A program made the position numbers and the translations under genes. The notes beneath the pieces were generated by a model. That model searched no databases. It was not told where the DNA came from and saw only the letters and a program-made list of their open reading frames with translations. Of a stretch of DNA of 64,000 nt, positions 1-8,476 are shown in pieces; position 1 is the stretch's first letter; each line of letters begins with the position of its first letter. Source of the DNA: Mesorhizobium sp. (GTDB taxonomy: Bacteria; Pseudomonadota; Alphaproteobacteria; Rhizobiales; Rhizobiaceae); NCBI RefSeq assembly GCF_004962245.1, contig NZ_SUHQ01000009.1, positions 124,001-188,000 of the forward strand. The letters run 5' to 3'.

Positions 1-1057
1 CGACGAAATAGTGCAGCTTGTAGCAGATGGTCGGGACGATCGCGCCGATCAGCAGCGCCTGGATCGGGTGATAGAGGTCGTTGCCGGCCGAGGCCGAGAT
101 GACGCCGCAAAGCCCCATCGAGAATGTCCAGAACGGGTCGCCTTTCGAGACGAGGTAGCCGGCCATCATGCCGCCCGACAACGACATCAGGAAGTTGAAG
201 GTGATCGCCGAGAGCGTCGTCGGCGCGAGATAGATGTTGGTCGCCGTCCAGGTCTCGCCGGTGATCTGGCCGGCAATCGTGGCCGGGCTGATCAGCGGAA
301 TGTTGCACGCGGCATAGAAGCCCCAGAAGCCGGTGTAGATCAGGAACAGGCCGATCGTGACCAGCCACACATTGTGCGGCGGGATGTCTCGCGGCGTGCC
401 GTCGGCCTTGAACTTGCCGATGCGCGGACCGAGCACGATGAGGAAGGCGAGTGCTGCTCCGCCGGCGATGGCGTGCACGACGCCCGATGCATAAGCGTCG
501 TGATAACCCCAAAGCTTCACCATCCAGCCTTGCGGATGCCAGCCCCAGGACGCGTCGAGGATCCACAGGACCGAGCCGATCAGCACCGCGACGATCCAGA
601 ACGCACCCGAGCGTGCGCGCTCTATGATCGAGCCCGAGATGATCGACGCCGTCGTGATGGAAAACAGCAGGAAGGCGCCCCAGAACACGCCGTTGAGTCG
701 ATGCCACAGCGCGGCGTCGGCTGGCGTTACTCCGGTCTCGCCTGGATTGACGCCGGACAGGTGAGTGCCCATCAGCGGATTCCACGCTTCAGCGAAGGGT
801 GCCGTGACAAGCCCGCCCGCGATGCCCGGCCCGTTGGGGAAGCCGAAATAGATCCACCAGCCGAAAAAATAGAACGTGACCGTGACGAGCGGGATCGCCA
901 TCGCGTTCTTCATGAGCGTCTTCAGGTGATTGCGCCGGCGCGACACGCCGACCTCGTAGGTGCAGAACCCGACATGGATGAGGAACATCATGACGATGGT
1001 CACCCAATAGTAGAATTCGGTGAAAATGGTCGTTAGAGCGTTGAGATTCCCTTCCAT
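1..1057 (-). CDS. Ammonium transporter, Amt family (partial, 3' end off left edge)
   Basis: An open frame of about 352 codons starts at ATG 1057 behind a GGAGGGG Shine-Dalgarno site (1065-1071, 7-nt spacing) and runs off the left edge. The protein is strongly hydrophobic with Amt/MEP/Rh features: a Gly/Trp-rich early membrane region, a WGWHPQGW segment near residue 171, and a GVVHAIAGG segment whose His (about residue 195) corresponds to the conserved pore histidine. It would carry ammonium across the inner membrane. It is divergent from the dimethylamine monooxygenase operon, which suggests handling of ammonium released from or needed during methylamine use; that link is inferred. The last transmembrane helices lie outside the window. 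Confidence 0.9.
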   Translation of the reverse strand, partial: MEGNLNALTTIFTEFYYWVTIVMMFLIHVGFCTYEVGVSRRRNHLKTLMKNAMAIPLVTVTFYFFGWWIYFGFPNGPGIAGGLVTAPFAEAWNPLMGTHLSGVNPGETGVTPADAALWHRLNGVFWGAFLLFSITTASIISGSIIERARSGAFWIVAVLIGSVLWILDASWGWHPQGWMVKLWGYHDAYASGVVHAIAGGAALAFLIVLGPRIGKFKADGTPRDIPPHNVWLVTIGLFLIYTGFWGFYAACNIPLISPATIAGQITGETWTATNIYLAPTTLSAITFNFLMSLSGGMMAGYLVSKGDPFWTFSMGLCGVISASAGNDLYHPIQALLIGAIVPTICYKLHYFV

Positions 1058-1089
1058 TTCATGTCCCCTCCGTTCAGTTGCGTTCCTTG

Positions 1090-1105
1090 CCTCTCAGTAA
1101 AACTT
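1090..1105. promoter_or_regulatory. Candidate shared operator between amt and dmmD
   Basis: The 16-mer CCTCTCAGTAAAACTT lies in the divergent amt/dmm spacer, 33 bp upstream of the amt start. It matches CCTCTCAGTGAAATTT at 9408-9423 in the tmm promoter at 14 of 16 positions. The two spacers are otherwise unrelated, so a common regulator site is likely. The XRE-cupin protein encoded next to tmm is the natural candidate. Confidence 0.5.
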
Positions 1106-1224
1106 TTTGCATCTTAGTATTGCGCGCTTTTGGAGTTTTGAGTCAATATGGCGTGGACCGCCGCGTGGCTCTGACGCCTTGAAGCGGCGAAACGTCGGCA
1201 ATCGTGTTGAGGAGAAGCAAGTCC

Positions 1225-2358
1225 ATGACGGCATCCTGGAGATTTTCGACCTTGGCGGATCGCCATCGTGCGCTCGGTTCGAAGCTCGAAGACTGGAGCG
1301 GTATGGGCACCGCCTGGACTTACGACAAGGACGCCGACGAGGAGTATATCGCCATCCGCACCAAGGCCGGGCTGATGGACGTGTCGGGCCTGAAGAAGGT
1401 CCACATCACCGGGCCGCATGCCTCGCACCTGATCGACCTCGCAACGACACGCGACGTCGAGAAGATCTATCCCGGCAAGTCGGCCTATGCCTGCATGCTC
1501 AACGAGGCGGGCAAGTTCACCGACGACTGCATCCTCTACCGCACCGGCCCGAATGCCTGGATGGTCGTGCACGGTTCGGGTACCGGTCATGAGGAGTTGC
1601 AGCGCGCCGCCATGGGCCGCGATGTCTCGCTGCGCTTCGACGACAATCTGCACGACCTTTCGCTGCAGGGTCCGATAGCCGTCGACTATCTGGCAAAGCA
1701 TGTGCCGGGCATTCGCGACCTCAACTATTTCCACCACATGCAGACGCAGCTGTTCGGTTTTCCGGTGATGATCTCGCGCACCGGCTACACTGGTGAACGC
1801 GGTTACGAGATTTTCTGCCGCGGCCAGGATGCCGGCACGATCTGGGACACCATTCTCGATGAGGGCAAGAGCGCCGGCATCATCCCGTGCCGGTTCACCA
1901 CGCTCGACATGCTGCGCGTCGAGAGCTACCTCCTGTTCTACCCCTACGACAATTCGCAGAAATATCCGTTCGAGAACGAAGGCCCCGGCGACACGCTGTG
2001 GGAACTCGGCCTCGACTTCACTGTCAGCCCCGGCAAGACGGGCTTTCGCGGCGCCGAGGAGCACTACCGCCTCAAGGGCAAGGAGCGCTTCAAGATCTTT
2101 GGCGTGCTGCTCGAAGGCAAGGAGCCGGCCGACGAGGGCGCGCCGGTCTATCGCGATGGCAAAAAGGTCGGCGTGGTGACCTGCGCCATGTATTCGCCGC
2201 TGGTGAAGAAATCGATGGGCATCGCCCGGCTCGACGTCGACTGTGCCGTCCAGGGCACCCGGCTCGAGATCCGCAACAAGAGCGGCGCCATCAGCGCAAC
2301 CGCCGAGCCGCTTCCGTTCGACGATCCGAAGAAGACCAAGCGCACGGCGAAAGGCTGA
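1225..2358 (+). CDS. dmmD: GcvT-like folate-binding subunit of dimethylamine monooxygenase (DmmD / HODM delta-like)
   Basis: This 377-residue aminomethyltransferase-fold (GcvT) protein is the first gene of a four-gene operon. In the haem oxidative demethylase (HODM) of Pseudomonas mendocina and the DmmDABC enzymes of methylamine-using bacteria, the GcvT-like subunit passes the formaldehyde from N-demethylation to tetrahydrofolate. The central GcvT domain and a C-terminal barrel domain (from about residue 280) are both present, with the N-E-A-G-K-F-T-D-D stretch in the folate-site region. ATG 1225 is chosen because GAGGAGA (1209-1214) lies about 10 nt upstream; a GTG at 1204 is the alternative. 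dmmA starts 14 bp downstream. The family includes dedicated demethylases, but the context makes the dmm role likely. Confidence 0.85.
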   Translation: MTASWRFSTLADRHRALGSKLEDWSGMGTAWTYDKDADEEYIAIRTKAGLMDVSGLKKVHITGPHASHLIDLATTRDVEKIYPGKSAYACMLNEAGKFTDDCILYRTGPNAWMVVHGSGTGHEELQRAAMGRDVSLRFDDNLHDLSLQGPIAVDYLAKHVPGIRDLNYFHHMQTQLFGFPVMISRTGYTGERGYEIFCRGQDAGTIWDTILDEGKSAGIIPCRFTTLDMLRVESYLLFYPYDNSQKYPFENEGPGDTLWELGLDFTVSPGKTGFRGAEEHYRLKGKERFKIFGVLLEGKEPADEGAPVYRDGKKVGVVTCAMYSPLVKKSMGIARLDVDCAVQGTRLEIRNKSGAISATAEPLPFDDPKKTKRTAKG

Positions 2359-2372
2359 GGCACACCGAGAGA

Positions 2373-2969
2373 ATGGCAGCGAAGAGCATCATCAGCCGGC
2401 CGGTCTACGGAACCCTGTCTCCGCAGCCCGGCAAGCACCATCTTTTCGTGGCGGATGCGGAAGGAGCGCTGGCGATATCAGACCTGGCCGCCAAGGCGCC
2501 CGCGGGCTTTTTCCGCGATGCCCACATCATCTTCATCCCCGGGCGCGACGGCAAGCATGTCGCCGCGCTCGAAGCGCTGAACCCGGTGCAGTTCCACCAG
2601 GGTCCTTCCTTCGCCAGCGCCTTGCCGCGGCTGAAGCAGACCCTGGCCAATGCGCATATGGGCCTGCGCCTCTATCTCGCCGGCACCGAGGGGCTGATCG
2701 GCCAGGCCATGCAGGCGGCGCTCGAAGCCGGCATCGACCATACCTCGATCCAGACCGAGCATCGCGGCTCGCTGGCGCGTCGCGTCCAATGCGTCCACTG
2801 CAAGGGCATCACCGAAAATGTGACGACGCAGCCTGCGACCTGTTCGCATTGTGGCCTGCTTCTTCTGGTACGCGATCATTATTCCAGGCGCCTCGCGGCA
2901 TTCCAGGGCGTCTGCATCAATGCGGAAGACCGCAGCGAAATTCCTCCCACGGAGGAGATTTTTCGATGA
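2373..2969 (+). CDS. dmmA: Dimethylamine monooxygenase subunit DmmA (zinc-ribbon-like, HODM gamma-type)
   Basis: A 198-residue cytoplasmic protein with two CxxC pairs (Cys140/143 and Cys157/160), most likely a structural metal ribbon near the C-terminus. The first 130 residues contain repeated GRDG/GLRLY-type segments without obvious enzyme motifs. It fits the DmmA family, a small subunit always encoded with the flavin reductase and haem subunits of dimethylamine monooxygenase. Start ATG 2373 lies 14 bp after dmmD, and its stop overlaps the dmmB start (ATGA at 2966-2969), so the two are translationally coupled. Its exact role, perhaps bridging subunits or electron transfer, is not evident from sequence. 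Confidence 0.82.
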   Translation: MAAKSIISRPVYGTLSPQPGKHHLFVADAEGALAISDLAAKAPAGFFRDAHIIFIPGRDGKHVAALEALNPVQFHQGPSFASALPRLKQTLANAHMGLRLYLAGTEGLIGQAMQAALEAGIDHTSIQTEHRGSLARRVQCVHCKGITENVTTQPATCSHCGLLLLVRDHYSRRLAAFQGVCINAEDRSEIPPTEEIFR

Positions 2970-3931
2970 GCACCGGTACCACCAAGCTCGACGTCGTGGT
3001 GAGCGATGTCGTCCCGGTCAACGAATTGGTCACGCGCTTCCACTTCCGCCGGCGCGACGGCGCGCTGCTGCCGACATTTTCCGGCGGCGCCCACGTCGTC
3101 GCCGAAATGCGCGACGGCGAGCGGACCAGGCTCAATCCCTATTCGCTGATGGGCTCGCCGCTCGACACCCGCGAATACACGATCTCGGTGCGCCGCGACG
3201 ATGCTGGCCGTGGCGGCTCGCTGTTCATGCACAGGCATGTCAGGCCCGGCGCGGAGATGGTGATCAGCTACCCGGTCAATCTGTTCTCGCTCGACCTGCG
3301 CGCCAGGAAGCACCTGATGCTGGCCGGCGGCATCGGCATCACCCCGTTCATGGCGCAGACCGCGCAGCTGGCGGCGGAGGGCGGCAATTTCGAATTGCAC
3401 TACACCTGCCGCACCGCTTCGCTCGGCACCTATGCCGATGTGCTGAGGGAGCGCTACGACCGTCGGGTCAGGCTCTACCACGACGACCGCGACGAGCGCA
3501 TTGAGCTCGACCGCCTGCTGTCGTCGCAGCCGCTCGGCACGCATCTGTATGTCTGCGGTCCGTCGGGCATGATCGACTGGGTGCGCGATCGCGCCGCCGC
3601 CTTGGGCTGGCCGGCGGAAACCGTCCATTTCGAGCATTTCGCCGCCCCCCAGCCCGGCGCCCCGTTCGACGTAACGCTGGCGGTCAGCGGCAAGACGATC
3701 CGCGTCGACGAGCAGCAGAGCCTGCTCGAGGCGATCGAGGCGGCCGGCGTCGATCCGCCCTATCTCTGCCGCGGCGGCGTCTGCGGCCAGTGCGAGACCA
3801 ACGTCATCGCACATGACGGCAAATTCATCCACAACGATCACTGGCTGAGCGAGGAAGAGCATCGATCCTGCAGGAAGATCATGCCCTGCGTTTCGCGCTT
3901 CGAAGGCAGGTCGCTGGTGCTGGAAAGATAG
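2966..3931 (+). CDS. dmmB: Dimethylamine monooxygenase reductase subunit DmmB (FNR-type flavin domain plus 2Fe-2S ferredoxin)
   Basis: A 321-residue reductase of the phthalate dioxygenase reductase/VanB type. In order: a flavin-binding barrel with RLNPYSLMGSP (from about residue 55), an NAD(P)H domain with LAGGIGITPF (119-128) and YVCGPSGM (195-202), and a C-terminal plant-type ferredoxin with cluster ligands Cys268, Cys273, Cys276 and Cys308. It passes electrons from NAD(P)H through flavin and the 2Fe-2S cluster to the haem subunit DmmC. The start overlaps the dmmA stop by 4 bp and has a strong GGAGGAG site at 2951-2957. All expected cofactor residues are visible. Confidence 0.88.
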   Translation: MSTGTTKLDVVVSDVVPVNELVTRFHFRRRDGALLPTFSGGAHVVAEMRDGERTRLNPYSLMGSPLDTREYTISVRRDDAGRGGSLFMHRHVRPGAEMVISYPVNLFSLDLRARKHLMLAGGIGITPFMAQTAQLAAEGGNFELHYTCRTASLGTYADVLRERYDRRVRLYHDDRDERIELDRLLSSQPLGTHLYVCGPSGMIDWVRDRAAALGWPAETVHFEHFAAPQPGAPFDVTLAVSGKTIRVDEQQSLLEAIEAAGVDPPYLCRGGVCGQCETNVIAHDGKFIHNDHWLSEEEHRSCRKIMPCVSRFEGRSLVLER

Positions 3932-3940
3932 GAGGCGAGC

Positions 3941-4981
3941 TTGGGCATCACCTTTCGCAAGGAAACATTCCGCGACGACTTCACCTTCAGGAATAGTCCG
4001 GAACACATCCGGCGGTTTCCATTCCCGTTCCACGAAGACAGCTACATGTATGCGGTCAATATCGAGCCGCATGTCGTCGGGCCGAAGGGCAGCGTTCTGG
4101 AAAACCTGATCGACGTCGACGAGCACTATGTCGCCGAGATGCAGGACCGCGCTCTGGTGCTTGCCGAAGACCCGCTGCGCTGCCAGTCGCTGCCGCACAT
4201 GACGCTGGCCGGCTGGGATCTGCTCGAACTTCTGATGGAACAGCAGGCGCTGGGTTACCCCGAGCATTTCACGCTGGCGCGCGACGGCGACCGCTGGCGC
4301 TGGATCAACCGGCCGCTTGGCATCGACGACACCTTCACCTTCGGTGACGTGTCGACGCTGCCCTACGGCCCGATGGAATACATCACGCGCCAGAGCCAGG
4401 GCGATTTCTGCATTCTCGACCAGCGTGACGGCAATCTGTGGATGGACGCCGGCATGGTCACCACCCAGGCCGACTGGTCGCTCGATTTCGACATCGGCAT
4501 GAATTTCTTCGAGTGGCACGCGCCGGTGCCGCTGGCGCATGAGAAGGGGATTTTCACCCGGGCGCTGAAATTCCTCACCAACATCCAGCAAGGCAAGCCG
4601 GCGCGGCGCCTGAACTGGACCATGACCATCAATCCACGCCTCGACACCAGCCCGGAAAACTATCACAAATGGGGTCCGGATCGCACCACGGTGACGCCTG
4701 AAAACGTCGGCGAAAAAGTCCATCTGCGCGTCGAATTGCAGAGTTTCTGGCGGCTGCCGCGCTCGAACGGCATCGTCTTTCCGATCCGCTGCTATCTGAT
4801 CAAGATGGATGAGTTGGTGACGCAGCCCAAATGGGCACGGCGCCTGCACCGCGTCATCCGCGATCTCCCCGAGGAACTCGCTAATTACAAGGGCCTGACG
4901 CGCTACCGCCCGACGCTGGTCGAATGGCTGTCGAAGCTGGACGACGGCAGCCCGACAAGCCCAGGCTTTGGGCCGGACTGA
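3941..4981 (+). CDS. dmmC: Haem-containing catalytic subunit of dimethylamine monooxygenase (DUF3445, HODM alpha-type)
   Basis: A 346-residue protein of the DUF3445 family, the PAS-derived haem-binding catalytic subunit of oxidative N-demethylases (HODM, DmmC). It converts dimethylamine to methylamine with loss of a formaldehyde unit, using electrons from DmmB. Family-typical stretches include the HIRRFPFPF start, LPHMTLAGWDLLELL (about residue 85) and a C-terminal RVELQSFWRLPRS region. The start is TTG 3941 with GGAGG at 3931-3935, directly behind the dmmB stop (3929-3931); no better ATG fits. It is the last gene of the dmmDABC operon. With tmm in the same window it supports growth on methylated amines, although the TMAO demethylase that links them is not seen. 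Confidence 0.87.
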   Translation: MGITFRKETFRDDFTFRNSPEHIRRFPFPFHEDSYMYAVNIEPHVVGPKGSVLENLIDVDEHYVAEMQDRALVLAEDPLRCQSLPHMTLAGWDLLELLMEQQALGYPEHFTLARDGDRWRWINRPLGIDDTFTFGDVSTLPYGPMEYITRQSQGDFCILDQRDGNLWMDAGMVTTQADWSLDFDIGMNFFEWHAPVPLAHEKGIFTRALKFLTNIQQGKPARRLNWTMTINPRLDTSPENYHKWGPDRTTVTPENVGEKVHLRVELQSFWRLPRSNGIVFPIRCYLIKMDELVTQPKWARRLHRVIRDLPEELANYKGLTRYRPTLVEWLSKLDDGSPTSPGFGPD

Positions 4982-5113
4982 TTGGAGTTCGCGCGGGCGC
5001 TTCCGATCACCTGAGAAGATTTCTGACCCCGCACCGATGATTTCGGCCCGCTTGCGTTGTCCTGATCAATGGGCGCGCCTGGATGGTCCAGCCGCCCGGA
5101 GAGCGAGGGGTCC

Positions 5114-5860
5114 ATGGGATCGTTACAAGGTCAGAATGTCGTCGTCGTCGGAGCGAGCCGGGGTGTCGGACGCTCAATCGCAGAAGCCGCCCTCAGCGAG
5201 GGAGCGACGGTTCTCGCCGTCGCCCGCGGGGAACAGGCTCTGGCGGAATTTGCCTGGGAGACTTCGGGCGTGAAGACACTCGCGGTCGATGCAACTGTGG
5301 ACTCAGCCCCCGATGAGGTCTTCGCCGCGCTTGAGCCGGATGTCCTGGTGATCTGCGCAGGTGCCCTTGCCCCCGCCGCGCCCGTGCAGGAACTGACCTG
5401 GGAAGCGTTCTCCGCAAACTGGGAAACGGACGTCAAGGCGTCGTTCCTGTTTTGCAGGGCCGCTCTGCGGGGTCCGCTCAAGCCGGGGACCCGGATCGTT
5501 CTGATCTCCAGTGGCGCAGCCTTGAGCGGGGGGCCACCGTTCGCCGGCGGTTATGCCGGCGCAAAGCGCATGCAGATGTTCCTGGCCGGTCATTGCCAGA
5601 AGGAATCGGATCGGCTCGGCCTGGACCTGCGCTTCATGGCGCTTGCGCCTATGCGTATCATGCCGGAGGGCGCCGTAGGTAAGGGCGGCGTCGACGGCTA
5701 TGCGGCCTATCTGGACATTCAGCCCGCGGACTTCCTCGCGAGCATGACCGACATGCAGACGCCGGCCGATGTGGGAAGGGCGGTGGTTGCACTCGCCACC
5801 GGGAAATCACAAGGCAGTTCCTTCGCGGTGAGCGGGAGCGGGCTTGCGCCGGCCGCCTAA
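5114..5860 (+). CDS. Short-chain dehydrogenase/reductase
   Basis: A 248-residue SDR. The nucleotide-binding motif appears as GASRGVG near residue 13, followed by CAGA in place of the usual NAG, a catalytic-type Ser pair (LISSG) and YAGAK as the YxxxK active site. Start ATG 5114 is preferred because GAGGGG (5105-5110) sits 3 nt upstream of TCC-ATG; an upstream ATG at 5069 lacks a clear site. The substrate is unknown. The ECF sigma factor gene starts 42 bp downstream on the same strand, so the two are probably co-transcribed. It is part of a block that separates dmmC from the XRE regulator and tmm. Confidence 0.75.
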   Translation: MGSLQGQNVVVVGASRGVGRSIAEAALSEGATVLAVARGEQALAEFAWETSGVKTLAVDATVDSAPDEVFAALEPDVLVICAGALAPAAPVQELTWEAFSANWETDVKASFLFCRAALRGPLKPGTRIVLISSGAALSGGPPFAGGYAGAKRMQMFLAGHCQKESDRLGLDLRFMALAPMRIMPEGAVGKGGVDGYAAYLDIQPADFLASMTDMQTPADVGRAVVALATGKSQGSSFAVSGSGLAPAA

Positions 5861-5902
5861 GGCGCGCGTAATGCAAACCTAGTCCGGAACTACAGAATCC
5901 GC

Positions 5903-6928
5903 ATGACAGATGCTCAGGCACCTCTCGAGCCAGCAGGCCAGCCGATCCTAGGTCGGCTGGCCTTCGAGAAGTTCACGGTGGCCCATCGCCGGGAGCTCAA
6001 GCTCCACTGCTATCGCATGATGGGCTCGCTGCACGAGGCGGACGATCTCGTCCAGGACACGCTTCTTCGTGCCTGGCGTGCAAGGTCGGAGTTCGACGGG
6101 CGGGGTTCGGTTCGCGGTTGGCTCTACTCGATCGCGACCAACTCTTGCCTCAACGCCCTCAAGGCGCGGACCAGGGCGCATCGGATTCTGCAGCAGCCCA
6201 GACGGCCGCCCTCCCACGGGCCGGCCACAGGCGGGCCGGCAGCCGAGGTCGCCTGGCTGGAGCCTTACCCGGACGCGGAGCTTCCAGGCCTCGCTGATAG
6301 TGAGCCAGGTCCGGAAGCGCGGTATGAGACCCGCGAAGCAGTGCAACTCGCCTTCGTCGCCGCGATCCAGGATCTGCCGCCCAGGCAGCGCGCCGCCCTG
6401 CTGCTGTCCGACGTCCTGGGCTGGTCGGCTGCCGAGACGGCGCGATTGCTGGGCGGGTCGACCGCTTCGATCAACAGCGCATTGCAGCGGGCCCGCGTAA
6501 CGCTCGCGGCGCGATATCCTCAGGGACGTCCGATGCGTCGATCGCAGCCCAACCCCGAAGAAGGCCTGCTGCTCGAACGTTACATGCAGGCCTGGCAGGC
6601 CGCCAATCTTGACGGCTTGATCGAGCTCTTGCGTGAGGACGCCACCTATCGCATGCCGCCTTGGTGGGAATGGTATCAAGGACGCGGGGCGATCCGCGGT
6701 TTCTTCGAGACCATCTGGACCAATTTTGCGGGCTTCCGCGCGGTGGCCATCGGGGCCAACGCCCAGCCGGCGGTAGGGGTCTACGCGCGCACCCATCAGG
6801 ACCCTGCGTGGCGAGCCCATTCCCTGCATGTGATCGAGCCCGCCGAGGGTGGCATCGCCTCTCTGACAATCTATGTGGGGCCGCTCGGCCCCAGCTTGTT
6901 TGCGGCCTTCGGCCTACCGCCAGCCTAG
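5903..6928 (+). CDS. ECF RNA polymerase sigma factor with C-terminal SnoaL-like domain
   Basis: A 341-residue sigma factor. Sigma-2 occupies about residues 25-95 (HCYRMMGSLHEADDLVQDT, then GWLYSIATN), and sigma-4 about 140-205 (LPPRQRAALLLSDVLGWSAAETARLLG). Between them is a WLEPYPD linker motif, and residues 220-340 form a SnoaL/NTF2-like fold containing a PPWWEWYQG segment. This layout matches the long ECF class (TIGR02960-like) in which the C-terminal domain, not a separate anti-sigma factor, is thought to control activity. No anti-sigma gene is adjacent. The likely partner is the SDR 42 bp upstream. Target promoters cannot be read from the sequence. Confidence 0.85.
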   Translation: MTDAQAPLEPAGQPILGRLAFEKFTVAHRRELKLHCYRMMGSLHEADDLVQDTLLRAWRARSEFDGRGSVRGWLYSIATNSCLNALKARTRAHRILQQPRRPPSHGPATGGPAAEVAWLEPYPDAELPGLADSEPGPEARYETREAVQLAFVAAIQDLPPRQRAALLLSDVLGWSAAETARLLGGSTASINSALQRARVTLAARYPQGRPMRRSQPNPEEGLLLERYMQAWQAANLDGLIELLREDATYRMPPWWEWYQGRGAIRGFFETIWTNFAGFRAVAIGANAQPAVGVYARTHQDPAWRAHSLHVIEPAEGGIASLTIYVGPLGPSLFAAFGLPPA

Positions 6929-7166
6929 AGCGTGACTCATTAACACGCAGCCACAGCCTGATTGACGCAAGCTGGATGAAGGCGCGAACAGCCCAAGGCC
7001 GGTCAGGTTCGTACCAGAATCGGCCTTTCTAGTCTGCGACACGCACGCCTTTCAACGCGGTAGCCGGTTGCCTGCGCTGTGCGCCGGCATTAGGCTGCCA
7101 CACTCACGGGCGGGCCGGAGCCCGCACGCCCCAGGGGGGCTGACAATTGCTCGAGGAGCCGGAGCA

Positions 7167-8342
7167 ATGAGCACGAGCCCACTACGCGTGGCGGTCGTTG
7201 GCGGCGGCATCGGCGGCGCCGCCACTGCTAACGCCCTGCTTCAACGCGGCATGGACGTCCGTCTCTACGAGCAGGCGGCAGCCCTGACCGAGGTCGGCGC
7301 CGGCGTCGCGATCCAGCCGAACGGTGTCCGGATGCTTCGGCGGCTCGGCCTCGGTGACGAGCTGATCCGCTCGGGGGCCAGATGGATCGACCCACAGTTT
7401 CGTCGCGCCGATGGATCCTATGCCGCGGCGATGTGGCCCCCCGAGCTCGCCAGCCAAATCGAGTTCTACGGCATGCACCGCGCCGATTTGCTGGCAATGT
7501 TCGTCGACCGGCTACCTGCCGACATTGTGAAGGCTGGCCACAGATGTATCGGCTTCGAACAGGATGATGAGCAGGCTGTCATCACTTTCGCCAATGGTGT
7601 GCGCACCACGGCTGACGTCGTGATCGCGGCTGACGGCATCCATTCAAACCTTCAACAGTTCGTAATCGCCCCGTCCGCCCCGCTCTATTCGGGATCAGCC
7701 GCCTATCGAGGGGTGATCTCGGCGGCGAGCGTCTCGTGGCCGCCAGGAGCGATGCGCAACTGGCTCGGTGCAGGCAGGCATTTTCTCGTCTTTCCGGTGC
7801 GCGCCGGTCTGCTCATCAACTACGTTGGCTTTGTGACGACTGATGAGCCCATGAAGGAGTCATGGTCGGCACGGGGCGATCCCTCCGTCCTTGCTCGGGA
7901 GTTCGCCGGCTGGGACCCAATGGTTGAGACGATCATTGCCCAAGTGAAAACCACGTTTCGGTGGGGCCTGTTCGATCGCGAGCCGCTCGCAACCTGGACT
8001 CGCGGGCGCCTGACCCTACTGGGAGACGCCGCCCACCCGATGCTGCCGCACGTCGGACAAGGAGCCAATCAGGCCATCGAAGACGCCGTTGCTTTGGCGA
8101 CCGTGCTGAGCCAAGCAGACCGCAAGTCAGCCCCACGGGCGTTGCTGATTTACGAGCAACTGCGGCGCGAGCGGACTGCCGGCGTCCAGCGCATGTCGCG
8201 CGTGAGTGGTGCTCGCTATGACGCATCCAGCGGGGACTTGCATACCCGCGACCGCAAGCTTGACGCTCAGCCGCAAGAACGCGCCTGGGTCTGGAATTAC
8301 GACGCCGATGCCGAAGCCGCGGCAGCCGCCGCTTCGCTCTAA
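7167..8342 (+). CDS. FAD-dependent aromatic-ring monooxygenase (salicylate hydroxylase-like)
   Basis: A 391-residue group A flavoprotein monooxygenase. It has an N-terminal Rossmann fingerprint VVGGGIGG (about residues 9-16), an Arg-binding acidic strand (VRLYEQA), the DG motif (VVIAADGIHS, about residue 150) and the second FAD motif GDAAHPMLPHVGQGAN (about residue 290). This family hydroxylates salicylate-type or heteroaromatic acids with NAD(P)H and oxygen in the cytoplasm. Start ATG 7167 is supported by GGAGCCGGAG directly upstream; an in-frame start at 7068 is less likely. No ring-cleavage gene is adjacent, so the substrate is unassigned. A hairpin at 8395-8431 follows the gene. Confidence 0.82.
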   Translation: MSTSPLRVAVVGGGIGGAATANALLQRGMDVRLYEQAAALTEVGAGVAIQPNGVRMLRRLGLGDELIRSGARWIDPQFRRADGSYAAAMWPPELASQIEFYGMHRADLLAMFVDRLPADIVKAGHRCIGFEQDDEQAVITFANGVRTTADVVIAADGIHSNLQQFVIAPSAPLYSGSAAYRGVISAASVSWPPGAMRNWLGAGRHFLVFPVRAGLLINYVGFVTTDEPMKESWSARGDPSVLAREFAGWDPMVETIIAQVKTTFRWGLFDREPLATWTRGRLTLLGDAAHPMLPHVGQGANQAIEDAVALATVLSQADRKSAPRALLIYEQLRRERTAGVQRMSRVSGARYDASSGDLHTRDRKLDAQPQERAWVWNYDADAEAAAAAASL

Positions 8343-8394
8343 TAGCACCTTCCATTCGCACTTCGCTGTTGGCACGAAGCCGGTATAAAGCTGC

Positions 8395-8431
8395 GTCTGC
8401 TATTCTCTCCCTATCGGGAGTAAAAGCAGAC
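8395..8431. terminator. Hairpin between convergent genes, candidate bidirectional terminator
   Basis: Outer arms GTCTGCT (8395-8401) and AGCAGAC (8425-8431) enclose an inner perfect stem CTCCC/GGGAG around a TATC loop. It lies in the gap between the convergent flavin monooxygenase and XRE regulator genes. There is no long T-run, so termination is only a suggestion. Confidence 0.4.
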
Positions 8432-8476
8432 ATCGAGCGAGGCGCACTAAGCCAACTCGCTTTATGAGTACGCGCC

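Noticed and set aside
2879..4849. 656-codon minus-strand open frame across dmmB and dmmC
   Set aside because: No recognisable domain; it lies opposite two genes with all expected cofactor motifs.
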